In this document: positions 7,618 to 16,374 of the stretch, one piece after another
Position numbering within the stretch: the stretch's first letter is position 1
Layout: every line of letters starts with the position of its first letter
Assembly: GCA_003168335.1 (NCBI GenBank)
Contig: PMSM01000011.1
Coordinates: 18,546 to 82,545 of the forward strand
Source: Blastocatellia bacterium
GTDB taxonomy: Bacteria; Acidobacteriota; Blastocatellia; Pyrinomonadales; Pyrinomonadaceae
Length of the DNA: 64,000 nucleotides
Reading direction: 5' to 3'
The notes under the pieces: model-generated
The model's input: the letters and a program-made list of their open reading frames with translations, nothing else
Told to the model about the DNA's origin: nothing
The model's database searches: none
Made by a program: the position numbers and the translations under genes

Positions 7618-8091
7618 TCATGGTGTTATCCGGTTTAAGTTGGGCGTGTGGGAGTTAGCGCCTTTTTTCCTGTTGAAGTCTTTGAAGAATCCTCGTTTTT
7701 CGTAATCCTGGTGAATGCGTCGCTGTTCTTCCCAAAAATCTTCGTTTGGGTCCTTTTCAGCGATCAGCACTGAAATCGTAGTGCCTGCTGGGTACGAGGT
7801 GCCGGCCCAGGGTTCCTGATTGATGACGGTTCCGGGCTTCTCGCCAGATTCAAAGTCTTTACCGGCAAGTTCCACCTGGAAGCCGGCCTGATGACTGGTT
7901 TTTTGAGCCGTTTCAATTTGGAGTCCTTTGAGATTTGGAACTTGCGTCTGCGACGCTACGGGAGCATTAGCTGCTCGCAATCCGATAACTCCAAAGACTA
8001 CGAATGCGATCAGCGGAAGCACGAAGATCCACACAATTGCGAGGATGATCACACGTTTCCAAAAGCGGCGTTTCTTTTGTTCAGCAGTCAT
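7618..8091 (-). CDS. Membrane-anchored single-PASTA-domain protein
   Basis: A strong ribosome binding site (AAAGGAGAGG) precedes the start. The protein has a cationic N-terminus, one membrane helix at residues 14-37, then one PASTA domain (about 48-112) with the pattern VPNLKGLQIETA, GTVINQEPWAGTSYPAGTTI, and a charged C-terminal tail. PASTA domains bind muropeptides or serve as spacers in Ser/Thr kinases and penicillin-binding proteins; here there is no kinase, so a free envelope sensor or anchor is likely. Its presence between two integrase modules is unusual. Stretch 8092-8318 holds no further gene. Confidence 0.75.
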   Translation of the reverse strand: MTAEQKKRRFWKRVIILAIVWIFVLPLIAFVVFGVIGLRAANAPVASQTQVPNLKGLQIETAQKTSHQAGFQVELAGKDFESGEKPGTVINQEPWAGTSYPAGTTISVLIAEKDPNEDFWEEQRRIHQDYEKRGFFKDFNRKKGANSHTPNLNRITP

Positions 8092-8318
8092 GACCTCTCC
8101 TTTCTTGGGTGCGCCTAACTTTCGCGCGCAGCCCTTAATTGTGATGGCCGCCTATTCCTTTTCATGTTCGTGTTGCGATCGGTAGAGCAGGAAGTCAATG
8201 TGGTTTTGGGACCAGCCGGCATGACTAAGGCAGTCTCTGACTTCGCCAGTAGCAACAAACCGCCCGCGTAAAACTCGCCGATCTAAAGCTTGACGCACCG
8301 CCCCTGCCTCATTAAGGC

Positions 8319-10058
8319 TCAGTGTTCACTTAGGAGGCCTTTCATCGATTGCAGAAGTTGTTGGTCGGAATTCCCCTCCGCAAGATTCGCTTTCAACATA
8401 CTGAGCATTTTCACCAGCTTGTCATTCGATATGTTGCCATTGCCGTTCCCGGAAGGTGGATCGTCCTTGAGTGTTCTTGAGAGCCAAGCCTTAGCGCGTT
8501 TTTCGCAGTCCTCATCAAGCAACATGGCATAACTCTTCAAGACAGTTTCGACCGTATCACCAAGCATGTAGGCCGCGTCGATGAAGTTTCTTGTTGCTTT
8601 AATGTATTCGGTCGCCCAGATTGTCCTGATCATGTGGGGATTCATGGCTACACCAGTAAACTTATAGGTCGCGCTCTCGAACGCCCAGGTCACTTGCTCC
8701 GACGTCAACGGATCTCCCACAGAGTTAACAAAAACAAATTCTTGGCCTGACTCGGCACGTTCACTACCCTGACGACCATGTTTCCGGAACGAAATGAGAA
8801 CAGGCCTCCATTGTGAAAGCCACTCTTCCAACAAATCCACGATCTCATCGGGAAACTCATGTTCCACTCGATGCACTTCTCCTTTAACATGCGATATTTT
8901 CAACTCACTCCCAACAAACCTTATGCGCCATTTGCCTTCTCTCTTATATAGATTTTGCCCTTGTTCCGGTATCTCTGGATTCCAAAGCATTTCTCTGAGG
9001 TTTCTCTGACGGAGCGGTAGTCTGATGGTTAACCTTACAAGGATAGACTGTAAGACCCTATAAGCATACCTCTGATGTTTTTTGAAACCATCTTTCTTAT
9101 CTCGTCGAAGCCTCCGGCGAGTGTTGGATGCCAGATCCGAAAGTCGCTGAGCATTAAGTGGATAGATTGACAGCCCCACACTTTCGAGCTTTCGCAGACT
9201 GATCCATCGCTTGCTTTTATCCGCCACTTTCACCGGCTTCCCCATAGTTGTTCTATGCCTCCTCAACTCATCAACCCTCAGCTCCAAAGCTTTGCGCTGC
9301 TCGGTTGACTGCTCGACTATGCTTAAATACTTTCCCAGAACAATTAGCCGCGCAATGTTCTCCGCCGCAGTGGCAGTAAATCTTCCTTGCTGCTCTATGG
9401 ACCAATCGATAAAGTTGATCGCATTCTCGGGTTCTGTAAGGGTTGATAGACTTATTGATTCGGGCTGCAGCCCGCTGTACTTCACTAAATAGCCCGCAGC
9501 CCGAAGTATTGTTCCTCGGTGATTAGCGAAGCTGACCGGGCGTTTTCTCAGATTATCAGGACGGTCGCGATTTACGATCCTAGTGCTCCACGTTTCGTAA
9601 TTAGTGATTTCTTGTGCTAGCGAGTGAGGTACAGGGTCAAGAATATACTTGCTTGACTTTACGGACTCACACCGAAAGATTAGCCTTGACGGAATCTTGT
9701 TACAGTCTTTGGAACTCGGGAGCGGTCCTGGCACCTGACCAATTACTTCTCGGTCTATGGCGCTTCTAATTATGTAGCTCACATTATTCTTGAGATTGCG
9801 GATAGCGTGAGGGCCCAAACGCGAAGCGGCGAATTTCCCGCGCCTTGAACCTTGCGCCCTTTCTTCGACTAGGCGGTTTCTTGTTTCGGCTGGTAGATGG
9901 TAAGCGGTCATGGGACACAGGGCGGGATCACTGTATCCAAGGATAATCGCGTATTGCTTAAGCGCTGTTTTGATGGGGCCTAAGCGAGAGTGAGGGATGA
10001 CTTGTCGTTCAATCAAAGCGTCCAGAACTTCCTGTAGTGTTTTGTCAGAGGTATGCAT
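8319..10058 (-). CDS. Large tyrosine-recombinase-like protein
   Basis: The 579-residue protein is longer than most integrases. Its C-terminal third shows the recombinase pattern: LPLRQRNLREMLW with a candidate first Arg, HMIRTIWATEY giving His475 and Arg478 (HxxR), and GDTVETVLKSYAML with the putative nucleophile near Tyr510. The N-terminal 300 residues are helical and basic and may include a core-binding domain. It is followed downstream (in its own direction) by nothing recognisable and preceded by a second excisionase-like gene. It may be a recombinase of a separate mobile island, or one member of a multi-recombinase element. Residue numbers are approximate. Confidence 0.75.
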   Translation of the reverse strand: MHTSDKTLQEVLDALIERQVIPHSRLGPIKTALKQYAIILGYSDPALCPMTAYHLPAETRNRLVEERAQGSRRGKFAASRLGPHAIRNLKNNVSYIIRSAIDREVIGQVPGPLPSSKDCNKIPSRLIFRCESVKSSKYILDPVPHSLAQEITNYETWSTRIVNRDRPDNLRKRPVSFANHRGTILRAAGYLVKYSGLQPESISLSTLTEPENAINFIDWSIEQQGRFTATAAENIARLIVLGKYLSIVEQSTEQRKALELRVDELRRHRTTMGKPVKVADKSKRWISLRKLESVGLSIYPLNAQRLSDLASNTRRRLRRDKKDGFKKHQRYAYRVLQSILVRLTIRLPLRQRNLREMLWNPEIPEQGQNLYKREGKWRIRFVGSELKISHVKGEVHRVEHEFPDEIVDLLEEWLSQWRPVLISFRKHGRQGSERAESGQEFVFVNSVGDPLTSEQVTWAFESATYKFTGVAMNPHMIRTIWATEYIKATRNFIDAAYMLGDTVETVLKSYAMLLDEDCEKRAKAWLSRTLKDDPPSGNGNGNISNDKLVKMLSMLKANLAEGNSDQQLLQSMKGLLSEH

Positions 10059-10260
10059 TGCTTTGTCCTATGCGCACTGGAATCTCCCTGGAAAATGCAA
10101 ATTAGTACCGTTCACCGCTTTTTTCTTAGTAAAGACCATGGTGAAAACTACTAAATCCGATAACCTTTAAGTGAACCAATGAGGAGCCTTAGAGCACTAG
10201 TGGGACAAACGAAGACATTAGGGACTACTAATCAATACTAAGCCTCGTGTTATCAACGAC

Positions 10261-10500
10261 TTAGCTTCGGGGCAGTCCTCCAACCTTTTTAGGCACTCTT
10301 ATTAGCGAAGTGCGCACAAATTCCTGGACGTCTTCACGCCTAAATCTGTAGCTACGACCCCAGCGTACGGCTCTTAATCTACCGCTTGAGATCAATCGAT
10401 AAACCGTCTTTCGGCTACAACGGAGGATTTGTGCGACTTGGCTCAGCGCGTAAAGATCTTCGATCACGGCTATACCTGGGTTGTTCTCGGTTCGTTGCAT
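10261..10500 (-). CDS. AlpA/excisionase-family DNA-binding protein
   Basis: The 79-residue protein contains the whole family signature: LYALSQVAQILRCSRKTVYR, then LISSGRLRAVRWGRSYRFRR and DVQEFV, that is helix-turn-helix plus wing. Proteins of this size act as excisionases or as regulators of integrase genes. It lies 202 bases upstream of the large recombinase gene on the same strand, forming a second int-xis pair. Confidence 0.85.
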   Translation of the reverse strand: MQRTENNPGIAVIEDLYALSQVAQILRCSRKTVYRLISSGRLRAVRWGRSYRFRREDVQEFVRTSLIRVPKKVGGLPRS

Positions 10501-10810
10501 ATGTCGTCCTATTCGGTTTTTGGCATTCTCTTTAAAGATCCGATTGAACTTCGCTCCTTGTGGTTTCGGCTCGCAGCAGCTGGGCGCCTGAGAGAAAGAC
10601 GATCGTTAGGACTAGAAGTCCTATTACAGATTCGACCAGGCTCATACCGCGTTGGCGGTGAAAACGATCGAAGGGATTTGGGTAGCTAGATTTCATCGGC
10701 ACTTTGTTCACCCTGAGAATTCTCCTAGCATGTTTGGGAGCGATCAGGGGAGGCGTTTATTCGAAACGCGGATGGTAGTTTGGCAAGCCGCGTTCCACGC
10801 CTTCAGACAG

Positions 10811-11020
10811 CCATTGCGTATATGCGTTTGCCGTTTAGAGCGTCGTCAATGACTTCTTTGACTGCTCGATAGTCGGCTGGGATGTCATTGCGATCACACG
10901 CGGCTAGGTGGCGAATGGTGCCTTAAGTAGCGATATTGTTGGGTGTTCAGGTGAGCTTGGAGTATCGCTTGGCTTCTTTTGGGCCCAGCCGTTTAATGCG
11001 CTCGTCAAGTGTTAACGATT
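10811..11020 (-). pseudogene. Decayed coding fragment, family unknown
   Basis: On the minus strand short pieces read like conserved protein in shifting frames: LDERIKRLGPKEAKRYSKLT, then a stop, and RNDIPADYRAVKEVIDDAL with GKRIYA near the end. The pieces are separated by stops and a frame change. They suggest an old small gene in decay rather than random sequence. The rest of the 10501-11488 interval (about 1 kb) contains no gene I can support. Confidence 0.25.
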
Positions 11021-11488
11021 CTTACATTGGGTCATATACCTTTCGTGAGTGTTCCTTTGTTCCTCGCCTGTTACTGTTGGGCGGTTTTTGAAAAAGAAGG
11101 GGCAGCTTGCTTTAAACGGCTTGACGGAAACAAGTAGGTGAGGGTCAGTCAGCCTAATACCAGCCACTGCGAACCGATGGCAACGCCACTACGAGAGGGA
11201 CGCTTGGATAGCGATGCCGGGGTGTGGGCCGACGATTAGCAATGCGATTCCCGAGCAGTATCCGTTGCTTCGCACGATTCAAATGTCACATCCGGGATAC
11301 TGTCGAGCAATCCTAGCGAGATCCTGACACCGCGTGGCCCGAATGCGATAGCGATCGAAACTCCGTGCTTGTCTGGATCTTTGCAAATCGGCTAACAACT
11401 ACTGTCCTACATATGTTGCATTTTCGTCATACTGGTAATACTCTCCCCGTGTTGTTTCTCGATTCTTGGCGGCCTCAAACTCACACTG

Positions 11489-13813
11489 ATGACTGACAGC
11501 CTCTCGTCCAGTAACAAGCCTAAATTCTCCGGGCAGTTTTCCGATATACGAGCCGACGCTAGTCTTTATTCTCACGAAGATGCGGCATCCCTATACGTGG
11601 CTCATCCAGAAGGTCTACCGGGCCTTGAACGAAACTCTCTTATCGTGGGCCCAATCGGCTCCGGTAAGACGATTATGCTCAAGACCCTTTACGCGCAGTG
11701 GCTTTCGTCGAAGAGCCTAAGACCTATCTACGTTGACGTCCTTCGGTGGACGTCACAAGTGGCTGGGGAGACTGAAACCTATGATTCGGAGAGGTTGTCA
11801 CCCCGGGGCCGAATAATTCTCGATGCAATGTCCTTAGCAATAATCTTGGGAATCTGTGAAAGCTCTGGAGTTTTCCAACAACCAAGTATTTACAAGAATC
11901 TTTGGCCTGTATTTGGGCCCAGCTTCAGTACCCAAGATCCTGATGGAATACGCGCACTGGCCCAAAAGAGCATTCGCGAGGCGCTAATTGCTGGGAAGGA
12001 CTTGCCTTCTTATCTCCCTTCAGTATTTGCTGTGGCGACCACACTAGGCTCATGTGTCCGCAGCGAGCAGAACAAGACCTTAGTATTGCTGGTTGATCAA
12101 ATTGATCAGGTTTCCTCTTTGTTCTTTGAGCCGATTGCAAGCTTGTTGCGTCGTTCAAGCGAGTATGTATCAGTGCTGGCCACCAGACCCTGCGCAACTG
12201 CTCCTGAACCAGAGCTATTCCCATCAGACGTCACCTCTGGCGATTCGTATCGAACCATCCAGCTAGGCAGGAGTATTGAAGGAAGAATCCCGCATTCCTT
12301 CGTTCTTAATTTTATTAAGGCACTTCCCCTCGAGCCTCCATTCAAATCTGAAATCGAAGAGCGAGCGGAGTTGATCGCAAATGTAATGTGGCCATCTCTG
12401 AGGTTTGCGGTAAGTACTATCCATGAGTTCGTACGACTTAGAGTCTCAGGAAAAACCGCGGATCAGGCTTGGCACCAATCAGTCAAGGAAATAGCACGTA
12501 ACTACGAGGATCTAGTCCAAGATGGGCTCAGAGCCTGGTGTAGTAATCCTAAAACAATGCTTAAAGATTGGAGGCGTAGAGTAATAAACAAAAGAGGCGG
12601 AAGTCCTGCGCCAATTGGACGAGCAAATTTGCAATTTCAAAGGCGCAGTCTATTCGGCGACATTGGGGGTAAAGCTGCTCAGCACCTGATTCGTGTTGCC
12701 TTAAAAAAGGGTGTTCTGTTGATGGGACCAGAAGAGCACTATGTTCCCGGTGTAATTCCGACAGTCTGCGAGATCGCACCGCTGTTACTGGTCAACGATC
12801 CAGATGTGGACTTGGCGACCTTCGAACCACGAGTAGTTACAATAGATATTTCACACGAGACTCTCGAGAGATGGAGCAAGAGCTTTGGCGGCATAACCAA
12901 GCGCACTTCGAAACGTATATTTGTTAGTTACTGGATGAGCGATCCGCAGGGATTTGGCGAAAGCCCTTTGGCGCAAATTGTTAGGGCGAGATTTGGCAAT
13001 TCCGTTGATGTCGTAACAGGTGCTCTGACTGGCTCGCCTCGATGGTCACCCGAAATCATAGAGAAAATCTCTAAGGTTGATCTTGTTCTTTGCGACTTAT
13101 CAGTGGCTCGAAGGGACATATTTTTCGAGTACGGGGTCGCCATAGGCAAACATATACCAGTAATACAATGCGTTTCCACCTCACTGCAAGAAGCTGAATT
13201 TCCTTCTTGGGTGGCAAACCGACAAAATCAATATTTTTCTTTGGATGAAGCTGGCAATGAACGCTTCGCAACCTCCGTTTCAGCGGTGTTAGAAAACGTT
13301 CCGGATCCAAAGAGCGTCTGGAAACGCGACTCGCTCGGCCACAATCTTGAAGCCCAGTCTGACATAAGGACGGTTCTAGTATTAGGACCGGTTCAGTTTC
13401 AGGGCACGGTTGATAAGATTACTGCCCTCGCGCGTGAACGGGGATTCACTTCTCGTTTCGAGCAAGTTATTAGTACGGTAGATAATTTGGAGAGTTGCAT
13501 AAGGTTGGTTAGATCCGCAGGTACTCTTATCTTGGCATTTGATGCCACAGCCAACGACTATCTGACTTGTGTCGCGGGCGGATTATTTACGACAAAAAAA
13601 ACCGGATACGTCGGAGGTCGCTCTAGATATGATTTGGAATTCCTTACTATAGATCTTTCTTCCAACCCATCCGGTTCTGCGATGCCGGCTTTATTGGCCT
13701 CGCATCCTAAAAGGGTCTATTGCAGCGATAGTAACGACCTGGTTGAAAGGCTCGCGGTGCGCCTTGGGCACTTACAGTCTGTCATAACGAAAGCGAGTGT
13801 CGTAAAGAAATGA
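11489..13813 (+). CDS. AAA-type NTPase fused to a TIR/deoxyribosyltransferase-like domain
   Basis: The 774-residue protein begins with an ATPase: GPIGSGKT (54-61, Walker A) and LVLLVDQID (198-206, Walker B), followed by a winged-helix-like region to about 450, as in Orc/Cdc6- or STAND-like NTPases. Residues 475-600 form a Rossmann-like domain starting KRIFVSYW and containing VDLVLCDLSVARRDIFFEYG; the Glu near 547 sits where TIR and nucleoside deoxyribosyltransferase-like enzymes hold their catalytic Glu. A third alpha/beta domain starts at about 628 (VLVLGPVQF). NTPase plus TIR-like effector is a known design in prokaryotic immune proteins, which cleave NAD or nucleotides. The stop overlaps the next start (ATGA), indicating coupled translation. 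Exact family unknown. Confidence 0.7.
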   Translation: MTDSLSSSNKPKFSGQFSDIRADASLYSHEDAASLYVAHPEGLPGLERNSLIVGPIGSGKTIMLKTLYAQWLSSKSLRPIYVDVLRWTSQVAGETETYDSERLSPRGRIILDAMSLAIILGICESSGVFQQPSIYKNLWPVFGPSFSTQDPDGIRALAQKSIREALIAGKDLPSYLPSVFAVATTLGSCVRSEQNKTLVLLVDQIDQVSSLFFEPIASLLRRSSEYVSVLATRPCATAPEPELFPSDVTSGDSYRTIQLGRSIEGRIPHSFVLNFIKALPLEPPFKSEIEERAELIANVMWPSLRFAVSTIHEFVRLRVSGKTADQAWHQSVKEIARNYEDLVQDGLRAWCSNPKTMLKDWRRRVINKRGGSPAPIGRANLQFQRRSLFGDIGGKAAQHLIRVALKKGVLLMGPEEHYVPGVIPTVCEIAPLLLVNDPDVDLATFEPRVVTIDISHETLERWSKSFGGITKRTSKRIFVSYWMSDPQGFGESPLAQIVRARFGNSVDVVTGALTGSPRWSPEIIEKISKVDLVLCDLSVARRDIFFEYGVAIGKHIPVIQCVSTSLQEAEFPSWVANRQNQYFSLDEAGNERFATSVSAVLENVPDPKSVWKRDSLGHNLEAQSDIRTVLVLGPVQFQGTVDKITALARERGFTSRFEQVISTVDNLESCIRLVRSAGTLILAFDATANDYLTCVAGGLFTTKKTGYVGGRSRYDLEFLTIDLSSNPSGSAMPALLASHPKRVYCSDSNDLVERLAVRLGHLQSVITKASVVKK

Positions 13814-14802
13814 TGTTCCACGATTCGCCATTGCGACTAATGGATCCCGGAAAGCCAATAGTATGGATTGGAGCAGTAAGCTTTGAAGCCCGCTGCGTTG
13901 GAGCTGTGAGACAACTTATTGACAAAGGATATCGCATTGATCGAGCTGTTGCTTTTGACTATCCCACAACTCTTCTGCCGAGGGCAGATGGAGAGCTTAA
14001 TCGGGAATTCAACAGAAGAGAGCTACGTGGCCTGATCGGTGATGCTTTAGAACTACGGGTCATCCACCCTTATCGTTATGCAGAGTTTGTGGGAGAGCTT
14101 TTTAGAATATGGAATGAGGTATCTTCAGAAGGAGAATCGCCGACACTTGTCGTGGACATTACTTGTCTGACTAAGATTCACACTATTGCCTTGGCTTACT
14201 GGTTCTATTCGACGCAGGGTCGAGTTGTCTTGGCATATTCTCAACCTGATCTTTACGGAAATCCTTCAAGAAATACTTGGGGGCATGGGAAATGGACAAG
14301 CACGCTATTGGTGAGATTAAGTCTGGATTCAACGGAACCTTATTCCTCGACAAGCGCTATCGCAATCCTTGGACATGAGGGTGATCGTTTGCGTCTGGCG
14401 CTTAACGAGGCTGAGGCAAACGAGGGATTAGTAGTAAAAATAATACCGCAAGATCCGGCATCCAGATTGCTCCAAGTATCAAACATTCAAAACGCCTGGC
14501 TCTTCGTAGAAATTGAAAATGGTATCCGGCAGAACTTTAGCTTATTGTCAGTGAACTCGCGCGCGTTGGACGCACTTGAAGAGTCTGTCAGTTCACTTGC
14601 TCGTGTCGCCAAAGAGAAGAACTCCCGAGTGGTCCTGTGCCCTTTTGGCCCCAAGCCTGTAGCTTTCAATGTTGCTCATATGTGCCTTACCATCTATCCA
14701 GAGAATACTTGGTTGTCATATCCAATACCCCAATCCTACGATCCTGAATACTCTTCCGGTTACAAGTACACGCTTTGGATTGATCCAGCTGAGCAGTCGT
14801 AA
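13810..14802 (+). CDS. Unknown partner of the ATPase/TIR-like protein
   Basis: A 330-residue soluble protein coupled by ATGA overlap to the ATPase gene. The N-terminal half has strand-helix alternation with motifs WIGAVSFEARC (about 19-29) and LVVDITCLTKIHTIAL (about 114-129), then LAYSQPDLYG. Similar FE-R and VDI-(S/T)-x-(M/T) blocks occur in uncharacterised proteins of defence loci as far as I recall, but I cannot name a family. No nuclease, methylase or membrane motif is seen. It probably works with the ATPase as sensor or second effector. Confidence 0.6.
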   Translation: MMFHDSPLRLMDPGKPIVWIGAVSFEARCVGAVRQLIDKGYRIDRAVAFDYPTTLLPRADGELNREFNRRELRGLIGDALELRVIHPYRYAEFVGELFRIWNEVSSEGESPTLVVDITCLTKIHTIALAYWFYSTQGRVVLAYSQPDLYGNPSRNTWGHGKWTSTLLVRLSLDSTEPYSSTSAIAILGHEGDRLRLALNEAEANEGLVVKIIPQDPASRLLQVSNIQNAWLFVEIENGIRQNFSLLSVNSRALDALEESVSSLARVAKEKNSRVVLCPFGPKPVAFNVAHMCLTIYPENTWLSYPIPQSYDPEYSSGYKYTLWIDPAEQS

Positions 14803-14888
14803 CAAGAGCTGACAATTCTGATCTCGGAGAGTGGATACCTGGGAGCTTCGAATGATCTATCGGTCCAACAGGGTTACCAAGAAAACCC

Positions 14889-16370
14889 CTATGCCTTCGA
14901 GGCAGAGGGCTTGTTGTCACTTCGCGCATCGATCAGCACGATGTTCTTCTCTTCCGAAAGCTTGAGTTCTTCCAATATCTTGAGCACCCTCTCTTTTTGT
15001 TCTTGGCTGAAATAGAGAATTACCTTTATGGCATGTTTTGCGTCGGACGCCTTCTGATAGATTTCGACTTGTTTTTCAAGATTGGCTTTGAGATGAGAGT
15101 TATTCGCCAGTTTGAATTCAACAAGGGTGCTATCACGACTGCCTTTTGAAATCTTGAAGTCTACTGGCCCCCTCCCATTATTCACTTCTCTGTTTACATC
15201 TGAGTACGACGCAAACCACGTTAGCCGAAATAGGATTTGTAGGTCAGCTTCGCGCTGTACAGGCTCACCTTTAACATAGAAGATGCGATACCCATCCTTG
15301 TTCTCGATCACATCTTTCAAAAACATGACTCTCGCCCACGCCTCGTCGTAGGTATCGCCAAGCAGATCGTAGAACCCCGTATCCTGCGACAACAGCTGAA
15401 GCAGTTCTTTGAGTTGCTTCACGTATAGGAGATCCGACTGAAAGACTTTCAAAGCACTTATGTCTTGAGCTTCACTCCCATGATCTTCCTTGAACTTAAT
15501 GAAGTAATCGATAAGCTCTGGATACTCCCGAATCGTTCTTCTGACGGCCTCTCGGCGTTCCTTTGCCGTAAACTTCTCCGGAAGTAGTTTCTTGAAATAG
15601 TTATTTATCTGGGCTCGCAACTCATCATTCGCGATTGCGTAGGGAATCTCCTCAAAACCGTCGATAAGGTCCGAACGGTTGATCCATGTATCCTCCTTAG
15701 TGAGCATGTCTTTTGGAGTAAGCAACACATAATCACCTTCGAACCATGGAAGGTCATAAGCCTGGCTTTCCCAGGTCTCAGTAACGTAGTTAAAGCGCAC
15801 TCTCCGTACCGTGACTCGCCTCCGCAGCGTTGGATGGATATGTTCTTTGGCAAAGGCTTGGGTGTAGTCGAGCAGGCATTCTTGGATGAGATTTGTGGTG
15901 AAGTCGCTAATATGATCCTTGCCGACTCCATCGCTAAACAGACAAAGTTTCTCCAGGTGACTTCCCTTAGTCACCTGTTCAGATCCGAAGTTAGTGAAAA
16001 CTCTGTGAAGGTTCTCGTGCAGGGCTTTAGCGAAGTCCGAACCCAGGCCGCTGCCTCGGTTGCTTTTTCGCGCGAAGCCCAACCAATTTTGTTTCACCTC
16101 GGGAAATCGGTACCAGGCTTGAACAAGACCGCGTTCCACCCCGCCTTGTGCTGACTTGTCCCGCAAAAATTCCAGATACCGGATCATTCGACCATGTAAA
16201 TCTCGATACTCGCGCTTCGTACTGTTAAAGAGTAGAAATGGATCGATAAAAAGCGGCAAGTCGTTCAGGAGCGAGATATTGAATGCCCCATAGTTTTCGA
16301 CAGTCTCTGGGAGTACACCGAAGTAATCAGAAAAGTGTGTCTTGATGTGGCGAGGATTGCTATTTCTCAT
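14889..16370 (-). CDS. Type I RM-associated protein with C-terminal PD-(D/E)XK-like nuclease
   Basis: The gene begins four bases after the hsdS stop, in the same direction, so it is part of the restriction operon. The 493-residue protein is mostly helical; near the C-terminus it shows GPVDFKI followed by STLVEFKLA, i.e. Asp404 ... Glu418-x-Lys420, a PD-(D/E)XK nuclease pattern, followed by a helix and ILYFS strand typical of that fold. The N-terminal 200 residues (FNISLLNDLPLFIDPFLLF, then WLGFARKSNRGSGLG) do not match HsdR, M or S. It may be an accessory nuclease or a safeguard/anti-phage add-on to the type I system. The family name is unknown to me. Confidence 0.65.
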   Translation of the reverse strand: MRNSNPRHIKTHFSDYFGVLPETVENYGAFNISLLNDLPLFIDPFLLFNSTKREYRDLHGRMIRYLEFLRDKSAQGGVERGLVQAWYRFPEVKQNWLGFARKSNRGSGLGSDFAKALHENLHRVFTNFGSEQVTKGSHLEKLCLFSDGVGKDHISDFTTNLIQECLLDYTQAFAKEHIHPTLRRRVTVRRVRFNYVTETWESQAYDLPWFEGDYVLLTPKDMLTKEDTWINRSDLIDGFEEIPYAIANDELRAQINNYFKKLLPEKFTAKERREAVRRTIREYPELIDYFIKFKEDHGSEAQDISALKVFQSDLLYVKQLKELLQLLSQDTGFYDLLGDTYDEAWARVMFLKDVIENKDGYRIFYVKGEPVQREADLQILFRLTWFASYSDVNREVNNGRGPVDFKISKGSRDSTLVEFKLANNSHLKANLEKQVEIYQKASDAKHAIKVILYFSQEQKERVLKILEELKLSEEKNIVLIDARSDNKPSASKA

Positions 16371-16374
16371 AAGC

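Noticed and set aside
10652..10852. Plus-strand 66-codon frame
   Set aside because: No ribosome site or family character, and minus-strand remnants of another gene overlap it.
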